Of a stretch of 64,000 nt of DNA, positions 15,939-24,724 are shown piece by piece (position 1 is the stretch's first letter; each line of letters opens with the position of its first letter). Position numbers and translations under genes: made by a program. The stretch covers positions 372,001 to 436,000 of the forward strand of contig NZ_JAJGNJ010000003.1 in the NCBI RefSeq assembly GCF_020781835.1, given 5' to 3'. Origin of the DNA: Microbacterium testaceum. Its GTDB lineage: Bacteria; Actinomycetota; Actinomycetes; Actinomycetales; Microbacteriaceae. The notes under the pieces are model-generated. The model searched no databases. It was not told the origin of the DNA and saw nothing but the letters and a program-made list of their open reading frames with translations.

Positions 15939-16307
15939 ATGACGCTCGCGATTCGCCCCGACGACCTGGATGTCGCCGAACTCGAGGCCAAGCCTCTTGC
16001 TCCCCCGAACGCCGAGCCACTGTCGGGCGAGATCATCGTCCGCGGAGCCGTGCGATTCGTGAACGACGACCGCACCGTCATCTCGGGCGTCTGGGAGAGC
16101 GATCTCGGCACGTCACGGTGGGAGTTCCTCACGCGCGGCGAGATCGTGCACATCTTGCGCGGACGCATGACCGTGCAACGCGACGGTGAAGACGCCGTGG
16201 AGCTCACAGCCGGCAGCGCCGCGTACTTCCCCATCGGATGGACGGGCATCTGGACCGTCGTCGAGCCCGTCCGCAAGTTCTACGTCGTGTACAAGCCGAC
16301 CGCATGA
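15939..16307 (+). CDS. Cupin-domain protein (DUF861 type)
   Basis: 122 aa single-domain cupin. The two motifs are visible as TRGEIVHILRGRMTVQRDGED and SAAYFPIGWTGIWTVVEPVRKFYVV, the DUF861 pattern also found in ureidoglycine aminohydrolase-like proteins. The usual metal-binding His cluster of motif 1 is reduced to one His (EIVHIL), so a metal role is uncertain. It is the first gene of a four-gene operon; its stop overlaps the next start (ATGA). The start codon lies right behind the second operator palindrome. Function unknown; members often bind small nitrogenous metabolites. Confidence 0.85.
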   Translation: MTLAIRPDDLDVAELEAKPLAPPNAEPLSGEIIVRGAVRFVNDDRTVISGVWESDLGTSRWEFLTRGEIVHILRGRMTVQRDGEDAVELTAGSAAYFPIGWTGIWTVVEPVRKFYVVYKPTA

Positions 16308-16972
16308 ACGGCGACCGACGTCCGGGCGCGCACACGCGGGTCATCGACCTGAGCATCCCCATTCATCCCGAGATGCTGCACTGGGGCCGCCGCCCGACCT
16401 ACGAGATGGTGGAGGAGATCTCCGACGACAGCCCGAGCGAAGTGTCGCGCTGGCTCATCGGGGCGCACACCGGCACCCACGTCGACGCCCCCAGCCACTT
16501 CGTCCGGGGCGGGACGACCGTGGACTCCCTGCCCCTCACGCACACCGTGGGCCCCGCGAAAGTGCTCGACCTGCGTCACGTCGAGAAGGAGATCACGGCC
16601 GACGACCTCATCGCCGCGGGCGCCACGGGGGCTTCGCGCGTGCTGTTCAAGACCCGCAACTCCTCCGACGCCCTCACCCGCAACGAGAAGAGTCCCACGT
16701 GGGTCGGGCTCGGCCCCTCTGGCGCCCAGTGGCTCGTCGACCACGGCGTCGTCTTCGCGGCCAACGACTACATGACCATGGAGGCGCCCGACCACACGGT
16801 GGAGTGGCCGACCCATGTCATCCTGTGCAACGCCGGCGTCGTCATCCTCGAGAACGCCAACCTCGCGGATGCCGAGCCGGGCGAGTACTACCTCGTCTGC
16901 CAGCCCGTGCCCTTCCAGGGGCGCGAGGCCGCGCCGGCCCCGACCATCCTGCTCGAGGGGGTGGACGCGTGA
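16304..16972 (+). CDS. Cyclase-family hydrolase (PF04199; kynurenine formamidase/isatin hydrolase-like)
   Basis: 222 aa. The metal-binding signature is HTGTHVDAPSHFVRGG near residue 50 (HxGTHxDxPxHF), with the conserved opening VIDLSIPIHPEM and a later GPSGAQWLVDHGVVFAANDY segment. Family members are manganese or zinc hydrolases opening cyclic or N-formyl amide bonds, for example isatin hydrolase and arylformamidase. ATG 16304 overlaps the cupin stop. Operon context with RidA and an alpha/beta hydrolase suggests hydrolysis of a cyclic amide or imide intermediate; the substrate is not determinable. Confidence 0.9.
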   Translation: MNGDRRPGAHTRVIDLSIPIHPEMLHWGRRPTYEMVEEISDDSPSEVSRWLIGAHTGTHVDAPSHFVRGGTTVDSLPLTHTVGPAKVLDLRHVEKEITADDLIAAGATGASRVLFKTRNSSDALTRNEKSPTWVGLGPSGAQWLVDHGVVFAANDYMTMEAPDHTVEWPTHVILCNAGVVILENANLADAEPGEYYLVCQPVPFQGREAAPAPTILLEGVDA

Positions 16973-17469
16973 CCGCCTTCTCGGCCGAGAGACGTGCCGC
17001 CGAACTCGGCCTCGCGATCCCGGACTACACGAACCCGCCCTACGGCGGGCGATACGGTGCAGGGCTGAAGGCCTTCCATCGCACCGGCGACCTTGTCGAA
17101 CTCAGTGGGATCACCCCCGAGACGCGCAGCGGCGATCAAATCCACCCGGGGGTCGTCGGCACCGAGGTCACCCTCGCCGAGGCTCAAGAAGCCGCCCGCC
17201 AGACCGCGATCAACAGCCTCGGCCTCATCCGTCTCGCCGTCGGCTCCCTGGATGCCGTGGTGGGCCTGTCGCGCGCACTGTGCTTCGTCCTCTGCACCCC
17301 CGAGTTCGATCGGCTCAACGAGGTCTCCAACGGTGCCACGCAGCTCTACCTCGACGTCTTCGGCACCGAGATCGGTGCGGTCGGACGCGCGAGCATCGGT
17401 GCGACGAGCCTCACCCGCCGCAACAGCTTCGAGCTCTGGCTGAGCTTTGAAGCCCGTCCCCTCACTTGA
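16969..17469 (+). CDS. RidA/YjgF/YER057c family protein
   Basis: 166 aa, a little longer than classical RidA (about 130 aa) and closer to the YjgH-like subgroups. Core features: GDLVELSGITPE, the central AARQTAINSLGLIRLAVGSLDAVVGL, and the C-terminal RASIGATSLTRRNSFELWLSFEA with the position of the substrate-binding Arg retained. RidA proteins hydrolyse reactive enamines/imines or, in pyrimidine (RutC) and similar pathways, deaminate acrylates. GTG 16969-16971 overlaps the cyclase stop (GTGA). Its role here is probably clearing or converting an imine/enamine made in the pathway. Confidence 0.85.
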   Translation: MTAFSAERRAAELGLAIPDYTNPPYGGRYGAGLKAFHRTGDLVELSGITPETRSGDQIHPGVVGTEVTLAEAQEAARQTAINSLGLIRLAVGSLDAVVGLSRALCFVLCTPEFDRLNEVSNGATQLYLDVFGTEIGAVGRASIGATSLTRRNSFELWLSFEARPLT

Positions 17470-17483
17470 GTCCCGGAGACCCC

Positions 17484-18167
17484 ATGCACGTCGTCCTCGT
17501 TCACGGATCAGGCGGCAGCGCCGAGTCCTGGTCCTCGGTCGTCCCTCTGTTGGAGGACGCCGGCATTCCCGTCACCGTGTCGGACACACCCTCGCAGTCG
17601 CTCCACGACGACGTCGCGACCGTCACACGGCTGATCGACGGAATCGACGGGCCCGTGCTGCTCGTGGGCCATTCCTATGGAGGCTCCGTCATCACGGGCG
17701 CGGGAACTCACCCGCGCGTGCGCGGTCTCGTCTACATCGCAGCCTGGGTGCCCGACGAGGGCGAAAACGTCCGCGAGCTCGTCGAGCGGTACCCCCAGGC
17801 CGAGGTCGGTGCGTGGTTCACCCGCGGTGAGGACGGCAGCTGGATCCCCGACGATTCACCCGCCGCCCGGGAGGCGCTGGCCTGGGACGTCCCGATCGAG
17901 GTGTGGGAACGACGCATCCACGACCGACGCCCCTCCGCCGACGCCATCTTCACCGAACGCAGCGGCCCCGCCGCTTGGCGCACGCGTCCCGCCTGGTACC
18001 TGATCGCCCTCGACGACAAGCACATCCACCTCGAGGGCCAGCAGCACATGGCCGCTCGCGCCGGCGCGCGCACGCGGACGGTCGCGACCAGCCACGCCGT
18101 GCCGTACGCCGCACCCCGGGACGTCGTCGACATCATCGAGGCGGCGCGATCGTCCCTCACCGGATGA
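17484..18167 (+). CDS. Alpha/beta-hydrolase
   Basis: 227 aa. Oxyanion-hole motif HGSGGSAESW near the N-terminus, nucleophile elbow VGHSYGGSV (Ser near residue 73), and C-terminal His in TSHAVPYAAPRDV. The short cap and HGSGG start resemble plant methylesterase/hydroxynitrile-lyase-like and salicylate-esterase-like bacterial homologues. ATG 17484 is preferred because GGAGA lies 6-7 bp upstream; a TTG at 17466 overlapping the RidA stop would add six residues. It is the last gene of the site A operon and converges with the amidohydrolase at 18184-19440. Confidence 0.88.
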   Translation: MHVVLVHGSGGSAESWSSVVPLLEDAGIPVTVSDTPSQSLHDDVATVTRLIDGIDGPVLLVGHSYGGSVITGAGTHPRVRGLVYIAAWVPDEGENVRELVERYPQAEVGAWFTRGEDGSWIPDDSPAAREALAWDVPIEVWERRIHDRRPSADAIFTERSGPAAWRTRPAWYLIALDDKHIHLEGQQHMAARAGARTRTVATSHAVPYAAPRDVVDIIEAARSSLTG

Positions 18168-18183
18168 GGCGAGCGCGACCCCG

Positions 18184-19440
18184 TCAGCGGGCGAGACCGT
18201 CGAGGTCCTTCACGAAGCGCCCCGCCTGAACCACCGCGCGTACGCGGTCCGGATCCGCCAGGGCTCCGATGTCGCGGAGCGGGTCGACATCCGCGATGAC
18301 GAGGTCAGCGAGCTTGCCCTGCTGCACAGAACCCAGATCGCGGTCGAGACGGAGCAGGCGAGCACCTGCGAGCGTTCCGGCATGGATGGCGGCCACGGGC
18401 GACAGTCCCACGCGCACGAGGTGCGCAAGCTCGGTGAGGTTGCGCCCCTGCTCGTGGATGCCGGCATCCGTCCCCAGTGCGACCGGCACACCCGCGGCCA
18501 CCGCCGCCGAGATCGAGGCCAGCCCTCTCTCCTGACGCGCCTGACGCACGGCATCCGGGGGTCCGGACGGCACTCGCAGAAGGGTGCTGAGCGTCGGCAC
18601 GAGCACGACCCCCCGGTCGCGCATCAGGGCGATGGTCTCGTCGCTCAGGTCGTACCCGTGCTCGATGCTGGCCGCGCCGCCCTCGACCGCTGCACGCACG
18701 GCGGCGTCGGTCTGCGCGTGCGCGGTGACGGGTTGACCGGCGCGGCCGGCCATCTCGGCCACGATCGCGGCGACGTGCTCGCGCGGAAGCCCCGTGTCGC
18801 TCGGCGAGTCGTGCGGGGTGCTGACCCCACCGGACGTGCAGACCTTGATCACGTCGGCGCCCGTGCGCACGAGCGCGCGCACCGTGCGCACGACCTCGTC
18901 CAGGGTGTCGACGACCGCGCATCCGGACGCCAGCCCCCGCTCGGCCCAGGCCGGCAGTGATCCGTTCGCGTGGACCGGATCCGCGTGTCCGCCCGTGGGT
19001 GAGAGCATCGAGATCGCCAGGTGCAGGCGCGGACCGACGAGCGCTCCGGAGGCGATCGCCGAGCGATATCCCGGTGTGAGCCCGCTCAAGTCGCGCGCCG
19101 TGGTGACGCCGGCCTCGAGCGTCGACCGGAGGTTGCCGATCGTCGCGACGACAGCTTCCTCAGGAAACCACAGCCGCTGCGTCTCGGCATCGACCGTCGT
19201 GCTCATCACGAGATGCACGTGGGCGTCGATGAAGCCGGGCATCACCCATCGCCCGCCGAGGTCGATCTCACGCCCGCCCGCGCCGTCCGCACGCCTCGGA
19301 CCGACGTAGTCCATGCGACCCGCGCGGATGCCGATCTCGGCGTCATCGATCGGGTCGCCTCCCGTGCCGTCGATGACCGTCGCGCCGACCAGCCGGAGAT
19401 CTCCCGCGGCCGGCGGAACGTGCGGTAGTCGTGCGCTCAT
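18184..19440 (-). CDS. Metal-dependent amidohydrolase (imidazolonepropionase/prolidase-like)
   Basis: 418 aa amidohydrolase-superfamily enzyme with an apparently complete metal site. It has PGFIDAHVHLVMS (HxH) after a beta-sandwich start, Lys in DVIKVCTSGGV, His in PVTAHAQTD, His in SIEHGYDLS, and catalytic Asp in VALGTDAGIH. This pattern fits the Xaa-Pro/Xaa-Arg dipeptidase and imidazolonepropionase-like branch. It is the distal gene of the site B operon and overlaps the ATPase gene by 4 bp, so the imported solute may be its substrate, for example an N-acyl amino acid or dipeptide-like compound. Confidence 0.88.
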   Translation of the reverse strand: MSARLPHVPPAAGDLRLVGATVIDGTGGDPIDDAEIGIRAGRMDYVGPRRADGAGGREIDLGGRWVMPGFIDAHVHLVMSTTVDAETQRLWFPEEAVVATIGNLRSTLEAGVTTARDLSGLTPGYRSAIASGALVGPRLHLAISMLSPTGGHADPVHANGSLPAWAERGLASGCAVVDTLDEVVRTVRALVRTGADVIKVCTSGGVSTPHDSPSDTGLPREHVAAIVAEMAGRAGQPVTAHAQTDAAVRAAVEGGAASIEHGYDLSDETIALMRDRGVVLVPTLSTLLRVPSGPPDAVRQARQERGLASISAAVAAGVPVALGTDAGIHEQGRNLTELAHLVRVGLSPVAAIHAGTLAGARLLRLDRDLGSVQQGKLADLVIADVDPLRDIGALADPDRVRAVVQAGRFVKDLDGLAR

Positions 19441-20213
19441 ACGTCGAGCCGGAATCCGGGCGACCCGGGGTCGGCCTCCAGCAGGCGGCGCGTGTACCAG
19501 TGCTGCGGGTCCGTGTAGACCTGCTCCACGGGCCCACTCTCGACGATGCGCCCCCGGTGCATGACGGCGACGACGTCGCTGACGCGCTGGACGACGGCGA
19601 GGTTGTGCGAGATGAACATCATCGACAGTTCCTGCTTCGCCTTGATGTCGGCGAGCAGGTCGAGGATCTGTGCCTGAACCGAGACGTCCAGGGCGGAGGT
19701 GACCTCGTCCGCGATCACGAAAGCGGGATCGATGATGAGGGCGCGCGCGATGGCGACGCGCTGTCGCTGCCCACCCGAGAACTCGTGCGGATACCGGTGG
19801 ATCATGTCGCCGGAGAGCCCCACGCGCACGAGCTGGTGGGCGATGCGCTCCTCGAAGCGGGCGACCCGACCCCGCCCCGGGTCGAGCGCCTCGGCGAGGG
19901 TCTGGCCGATCGTCCGCCGCGGCGACAGCGAAGAGTAGGGGTCCTGCGGGATCATCTGCACGCGCCGCCGGTGCGCGTACATCGCGCGCCGCCCGTGCAC
20001 CCGCGACAGGTCGGTGCCGTCGACGTCGACCCGGCCGCGGCTAGGTGCGGCAACCCCGACGACGACCTTGGCCAGAGTGGACTTGCCCGACCCCGACTCG
20101 CCCACCACACCCACCGTGCGGCCACGGGGCACTTCGAGCGACACCCCGTCGAGCACCGTCACAGATCCGTACCGGACGCCGAGATCTTCGACGACGACCA
20201 TCGATGCGCTCAT
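19437..20213 (-). CDS. ABC transporter ATPase, DppF type
   Basis: 258 aa. Walker A GESGSGKSTLAK, Q-loop MIPQDPYSSLSPRRT, signature [15 protein letters not shown], Walker B FVIADEVTSALDV, switch ISHNLAVVQ (His followed by Asn in place of the usual Asp), and the oligopeptide-type tail YTDPQHWYTRRLLEADPG. ATG 20211-20213 overlaps the stop of the preceding fusion gene (ATGA). It supplies the second nucleotide-binding domain of the site B importer, the first being fused to the permease. Confidence 0.93.
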   Translation of the reverse strand: MSASMVVVEDLGVRYGSVTVLDGVSLEVPRGRTVGVVGESGSGKSTLAKVVVGVAAPSRGRVDVDGTDLSRVHGRRAMYAHRRRVQMIPQDPYSSLSPRRTIGQTLAEALDPGRGRVARFEERIAHQLVRVGLSGDMIHRYPHEFSGGQRQRVAIARALIIDPAFVIADEVTSALDVSVQAQILDLLADIKAKQELSMMFISHNLAVVQRVSDVVAVMHRGRIVESGPVEQVYTDPQHWYTRRLLEADPGSPGFRLDV

Positions 20214-21940
20214 CGCACGTCCCCCCGACCAGCAGCACGGGCACCCAGGTGCACGACCGGAGAAGCCGCCAGCAGCTTCTTCGTGTACGGGTGAACGACC
20301 GAGTCCGCCGTCATGCCGCGGACGTCCTCGATCCGCTCGACGATGCGGCCGTCCTTCATCACGAGCACGCGGTCGCACAGGGCTCGAACGACGCTCAGGT
20401 CGTGCGAGATGAACAGCATCGACGTTCCGGATTCCGTGTTCATCCGCTTGATCAGCGTGAGGACCTCGCGTTGGACCGTGACATCGAGCGCCGTCGTCGG
20501 TTCATCCGCGATGAGCAGAGCCGGTTCGATGCTCATCGCTGAGGCGATCATCGCCCTCTGCTTCATCCCCCCGGAGAGCTGGTGCGGGTACTGTCGCAGC
20601 CGCCCCTCGGGGTCGGTGAGCATGACCGCCCGGAAGCGCTCGACCAGCATGGACATGGCCGCGCGGCGCGTGTGCCGCAGGCGTACCCGCAGGACGTCCG
20701 TGAGCTGGATGCCGAGAATGAGCGCGGGGTTGAGAGCGGTGCCGGGGTCCTGGTAGACGAACCCGATGCGTTCGGCCAAGAAGCGGTCCGACCCGCGCCC
20801 GGTCAGGTCCGTGCCGTCGAGCGACAGCGTCCGCGCCTGCGCGTGAAGCCCCTCCCCGAGCAATCGCCCGACAACCGACGCGGTGACCGATTTGCCCGAG
20901 CCGCTCTCCCCCACGATGCCGAGGATCTCGCCGCGGCGGATCGTGAACGACACGTCCGAGACCAGGAGGCGCCCCGTGTCCGCGTGCTTCACCTCGAGCC
21001 CGTCCACCACGACCAGGTCGCGCTCCTCTCCGACGATGGCCGGGGATCCCTCGACGGACTTCGTCAGCCGGGCGCGGTCGGTGTTGGAGCGCGGATTCGC
21101 TGCGGCGGCGAGGCCGTCCCCGACCAGCAGCGCGGCGAGCGAGGTGATCGTCAGGGCGACGGCAGGACCGACGATGACGACCGGGTTGACGACGATCTTG
21201 CTCAGGCCCTCGCTGAGCAGACGGCCCCAATCGAAGGCCGGCGACTGGGGGCCGAGCCCGATGAAGGACAGACCGGAGATCTCGACGAGCGACCCGGAGA
21301 AGGCCCCGGCGATGAGGATGAGCGTCGGTTCGGCCATGTTCGGAAGGATGTGGCGCATCGCGAGCCGATAGGACGGCACACCGAGCAGCCGAGCCGTCTG
21401 CACGTATTCGCTGGAGGCGATCTTCGCGGCGAGATTGGCCGTGAGCCGCGCGAATCCCGCCATATTGGCGATCGCGATGGCGATCACGACCTGCACCACA
21501 CCCTGTCCGAGCACGGCGGCGACGATGATCGCCACGAGCATCGTCGGATAGCTGATGGCGAACTCGATGCCCCGCAGACTCAGCTCGCGCAGGCGTCGCG
21601 GCGCGAGCCAGGTGGCGACGCCGACAGCGATGCCCACGATCGCGGAAAGGGCCGTCGCGGACACCGCCATGAGCACCGTCGACTGCGTTGCGACGAGGGT
21701 ACGGGCGAGCATATCCCTGCCCAGGGTGTCGGTTCCCAGCGGGTGATCCGGGACGGAGGGCAGATTCGGCGAGCCGCCCAGCTGCGTGGCCGCCGTCCCC
21801 AGGAGCGGAGGAGCGACGACCGCCGTCACAGCAACCACACCGAGGAGGGCGAGCCCGACGACCAGCGGGAGATTCCACCGGAATGTGCGCGGCCGCGCTG
21901 GGACGTCGGCGAGAAGGGCCGGGGGAAGGGTGTCAGCCAC
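20210..21940 (-). CDS. Fused ABC permease (DppC type) and ATPase (DppD type)
   Basis: 576 aa. Residues about 1-285 are a DppC-like permease: N-terminal helix LVVGLALLGVVAVTAVVAP, motif HPLGTDTLGRDMLAR, EAA loop ARLLGVPSYRLAMRHILPN, and further helices up to LAALLVGDGLAAAANPRS. After a short linker, residues about 310-570 form a complete ATPase: Walker A GESGSGKSVTAS, Q-loop VYQDPGTALNPA, signature LSGGMKQRAMIA, Walker [14 protein letters not shown], switch ISHDLSVVRAL. The reading frame is continuous with no stop or restart, so the two subunits are made as one chain. It overlaps the genes on both sides. Confidence 0.92.
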   Translation of the reverse strand: MADTLPPALLADVPARPRTFRWNLPLVVGLALLGVVAVTAVVAPPLLGTAATQLGGSPNLPSVPDHPLGTDTLGRDMLARTLVATQSTVLMAVSATALSAIVGIAVGVATWLAPRRLRELSLRGIEFAISYPTMLVAIIVAAVLGQGVVQVVIAIAIANMAGFARLTANLAAKIASSEYVQTARLLGVPSYRLAMRHILPNMAEPTLILIAGAFSGSLVEISGLSFIGLGPQSPAFDWGRLLSEGLSKIVVNPVVIVGPAVALTITSLAALLVGDGLAAAANPRSNTDRARLTKSVEGSPAIVGEERDLVVVDGLEVKHADTGRLLVSDVSFTIRRGEILGIVGESGSGKSVTASVVGRLLGEGLHAQARTLSLDGTDLTGRGSDRFLAERIGFVYQDPGTALNPALILGIQLTDVLRVRLRHTRRAAMSMLVERFRAVMLTDPEGRLRQYPHQLSGGMKQRAMIASAMSIEPALLIADEPTTALDVTVQREVLTLIKRMNTESGTSMLFISHDLSVVRALCDRVLVMKDGRIVERIEDVRGMTADSVVHPYTKKLLAASPVVHLGARAAGRGDVR

Positions 21941-22979
21941 GCTGCTCTCCCAGGGTTCGCGGGTCGATCAGGCCCAGGACGATGTCGATGACCAGAGTCG
22001 TCAGGAGCGAGATCACCCCGATGACGAAGACGGCGGCGCGGATGACCGGGTAATCCTTGTCGATGGCGATCGCCTGCACGATCACGCTGCCGAGTCCCGG
22101 CCACGCGAACACCGCCTCGGTGATGAGGGCGGATCCCAGGAGGGCGGTGAGGATGATGCCCGACAGGGTCAGAGCCGTCGTGAGAAGGTTCGGCAGCATG
22201 TGCCGGGCGTAGATCGTCAGAGCGGGAAGGCGCCAGCCTCGGGCCGAGCGCATGTAGTCCTGCTCGAGGATGACCGCCGTCTCCCGTCGAACGATCCTCG
22301 CCACCGAGCACAGACCGCCGAGCGTGAGCGAGGCGATCGGGAGGATCGCAGCGGTCCCCAGGCTGTACGCGGGCGAGTACGCCGGAGGGAGCACACGCAG
22401 GATGACAGCGAAGACGACGACGAATGCCGTCGCCTGGACATAGGTGGGGACGGAGGAGATGAGGGCGGTGACGCCGTTGAAGCCGAGGTCCAGCGCGCGG
22501 CGACGGCCATTCCGGGTGAGAACTCCGACGACCATCCCCAGCGCCAGACCGAGGACGAGCAGGAGGACGACAGCCGGGATCGTCAGCGCGAGGGTGTTGG
22601 GCGCGGCGGCCATGACGACATCCATCGCCGGGATGCGGTACTTGAACGAGTCGCCGAAATCACCCTGGACGACGGCGACGACGTAGTTCCACAACTGCGC
22701 GGGGAGGGGCTGATCCAGGCCGAGCTGCTGACGCACGAGTTCGACCTGCGCGAGCGTCGCATTCTCCCCCGCGATGGCCGTCGCCGGATCGCCGGGGATG
22801 AGCTGCACGATGAGGAACGTCACGACGACCAGCAGGGCGAGGTTGATCACCAGCCCGACGGCGCGGCGCACCAGGAAGGCGCGCCACGCGCCCCCGAGAC
22901 CCGCCGCGCGCGGCGGCTGCTCGGTGACGCCGTCGCCCGGACCGGAGGTCGCAGGAGTCTCGGCGATCGGTCGTGACAT
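21933..22979 (-). CDS. ABC transporter permease, DppB type
   Basis: 348 aa. After about 35 polar N-terminal residues comes FLVRRAVGLVINLALLVVV, then the periplasmic QLGLDQPLPAQLWNYVV stretch. Four to five further helices follow, with the EAA-like loop near RGWRLPALTIYARHMLPN. The C-terminus ends LIDPRTLGEQRG. ATG 22977-22979 is preferred, with AAGAGG 4-5 bp upstream. It follows the binding-protein gene after 46 bp and overlaps the fusion gene by 8 bp. Confidence 0.92.
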   Translation of the reverse strand: MSRPIAETPATSGPGDGVTEQPPRAAGLGGAWRAFLVRRAVGLVINLALLVVVTFLIVQLIPGDPATAIAGENATLAQVELVRQQLGLDQPLPAQLWNYVVAVVQGDFGDSFKYRIPAMDVVMAAAPNTLALTIPAVVLLLVLGLALGMVVGVLTRNGRRRALDLGFNGVTALISSVPTYVQATAFVVVFAVILRVLPPAYSPAYSLGTAAILPIASLTLGGLCSVARIVRRETAVILEQDYMRSARGWRLPALTIYARHMLPNLLTTALTLSGIILTALLGSALITEAVFAWPGLGSVIVQAIAIDKDYPVIRAAVFVIGVISLLTTLVIDIVLGLIDPRTLGEQRG

Positions 22980-23025
22980 CGCGTCCTCTTCTCGATGGGT
23001 CCGGTCCGGGCGAAGGTGGGGAAGG

Positions 23026-24600
23026 TCAGCCGGTGATGCGCATGGCCGAGGGGTCCCAATACCCCGACAGCACGTGGGTGGCGAAGCCCTCACGGGCGAC
23101 GTAACGGTGCGTGTCGGTGATGAGGGGCATCATGTCCACCCGCTCCAGGATGGTGCGCTGCGCCTCTTCGAAGCCGTCGCACTGCGCGGCCTGATCGGTC
23201 GCCGCCATGCCCGCCTCGTACGCGGCCACGCCCTCGGGGTTGTCGGTGTACGCGACGTTCGTGCCACCCTCGGCGTAGGTCGGACCGAGGTACCGCGCGA
23301 TCGAGAGGTGGATCAGACCGGCCTCGGCGTTCTCCGCCGCCACCGCGAGGTCCCAGGTCTCCGGCTGGGTGCGCATCTGCTTCGACCAGTCGGCCGGATC
23401 CGGCGCGCTCACCTCGACCGTGGCACCGGCGGCTCGGAGAGACTCCGCCAGGTAGTCGGCGGCCGGATCCCAGTTCGACATGATCAGGAGCCGGATGGTC
23501 TTGCCCGCGAGCACCGGGGCGGCCGCGGCCGGGTCGTAGGACGACAGGAGGGAAGGCTCGTCGAGGGCGCACGAGTAGCTGGCGCTGTTCACGGTGAACT
23601 GCGGTTCGCCCAACCCGTCGAGGCCCGCCTGGTTGAACGCCTCGGGGTCGATCGCCTGCGTCACGGCCGTGCGCAGGGCCTTGTCTCCGGCGAAGATCGA
23701 ACCCGCGTCCGGGTCCTGGTTGAACACGAGGTTGTAGGCCGAGCTGGCGAAGGTCACCGTGCTGTAGCCGGGCTTGTCCTCGAACCGGGTGTAGTTGGAG
23801 TCGTAGAAGCGGGCCACGTCCACACCGCCGGACTCGAGCAGGTTGGCGCTGGTGTTGAGATCGGCCTGGACGGTCAGGTTGATCGTCTTGGCGGGCTCGC
23901 CCTCCACGGTCGTCCACGCCGGCCACGCGTCGTAGTCGTCGCGCAGGGTGTACTGGGCGCTCTTGCCCGCCACAGACTCGGCCAGCGTGTACGGACCGGA
24001 GAAGGCTCCTTCGACCGTGCCGGCTGCCAGCCCCTCGGGGTCGGCGATGCCCGCCGGGCAGATGATCCCGGTGCCCGGGCGGGTGAGGCCGCTCAGCAAC
24101 TGGGAGTACGGCTCGCTCAGGGTGATCTGGACCGTGCCGGCGGCGTCGTCGGCGACGAACGCGGGGGTGCCCGGGCCGAAGGCCTGCGCCTTCCAGGTCT
24201 TCGCCCCGCTGTCATCGAGCCCGATCAGGTACTCGAAGGATGCCGCGACCACGCTCGGCGTGATTTCGGTACCGTCGGCGCAGGTCGCGCCGTCTCGGAT
24301 GGTGAACACGTAGTCCGAGGCGGAGGTGGCCTCCCACTCGGTGGCGAGCCCGCCGACGAGCGGCTCCGTGTCGCCCTGGCGCAGCAGCGTATCGAAGCCC
24401 AGCCGTGCGACGGTCTGGTCCGCGGTCGCCGACGCCTTGGCGGGATCGAACGTGGCGGGCGCGTACCACAGCTCCGTGTTGATGGTGTCGGTCGCCGGTG
24501 CGCCGCCCGCATCGGGCGTGGTGGAGGCGGCACAACCGGTCACGGTCAGTGCCGCAGCTGCCGCCAGGGCGATGCCGGCGAGAGTCCGTGTTCTCGTCAT
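23026..24600 (-). CDS. ABC transporter substrate-binding lipoprotein, family 5
   Basis: 524 aa. Lipoprotein signal: ATG then TRTRT, hydrophobic core LAGIALAAAAALTVTGC with the lipobox Cys near residue 23. The family 5 pattern is seen in LWYAPATFDPAKAS, VFTIRDGATCADGTEI and ALRTAVTQAIDPEAFN. ATG 24598-24600 has GGGAGA about 8 bp upstream. The frame is also open from an ATG at 24664-24666 touching the operator, but that would bury the signal peptide behind 22 residues. It is the first gene of the importer operon controlled by site B. Confidence 0.92.
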   Translation of the reverse strand: MTRTRTLAGIALAAAAALTVTGCAASTTPDAGGAPATDTINTELWYAPATFDPAKASATADQTVARLGFDTLLRQGDTEPLVGGLATEWEATSASDYVFTIRDGATCADGTEITPSVVAASFEYLIGLDDSGAKTWKAQAFGPGTPAFVADDAAGTVQITLSEPYSQLLSGLTRPGTGIICPAGIADPEGLAAGTVEGAFSGPYTLAESVAGKSAQYTLRDDYDAWPAWTTVEGEPAKTINLTVQADLNTSANLLESGGVDVARFYDSNYTRFEDKPGYSTVTFASSAYNLVFNQDPDAGSIFAGDKALRTAVTQAIDPEAFNQAGLDGLGEPQFTVNSASYSCALDEPSLLSSYDPAAAAPVLAGKTIRLLIMSNWDPAADYLAESLRAAGATVEVSAPDPADWSKQMRTQPETWDLAVAAENAEAGLIHLSIARYLGPTYAEGGTNVAYTDNPEGVAAYEAGMAATDQAAQCDGFEEAQRTILERVDMMPLITDTHRYVAREGFATHVLSGYWDPSAMRITG

Positions 24601-24663
24601 GATGGGTTCTCCCAGGTGTTCGGGTAGAGCATGGGGGCGCGTCGCCACGGTGGCGGGCAGTTC

Positions 24664-24701
24664 CATTTTGGATCCAAAATGTTTAATTACGCATCCAATA
24701 T
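24664..24701 (-). promoter_or_regulatory. Site B: tandem operator with an 18-bp perfect palindrome
   Basis: CATTTTGGATCCAAAATG (24664-24681) is a perfect palindrome around GGATCC. A second, one-base variant half (GCATCC, i.e. GGATGC on the minus strand) starts at 24691, again 21 bp from the first GGATCC. The pair lies between the isochorismatase gene's end and the leftward importer operon, so it most likely controls that operon. It is the best-formed single palindrome of the five sites. Confidence 0.75.
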
Positions 24702-24724
24702 TGTTTCCGCCGTGTTACGAGTCA

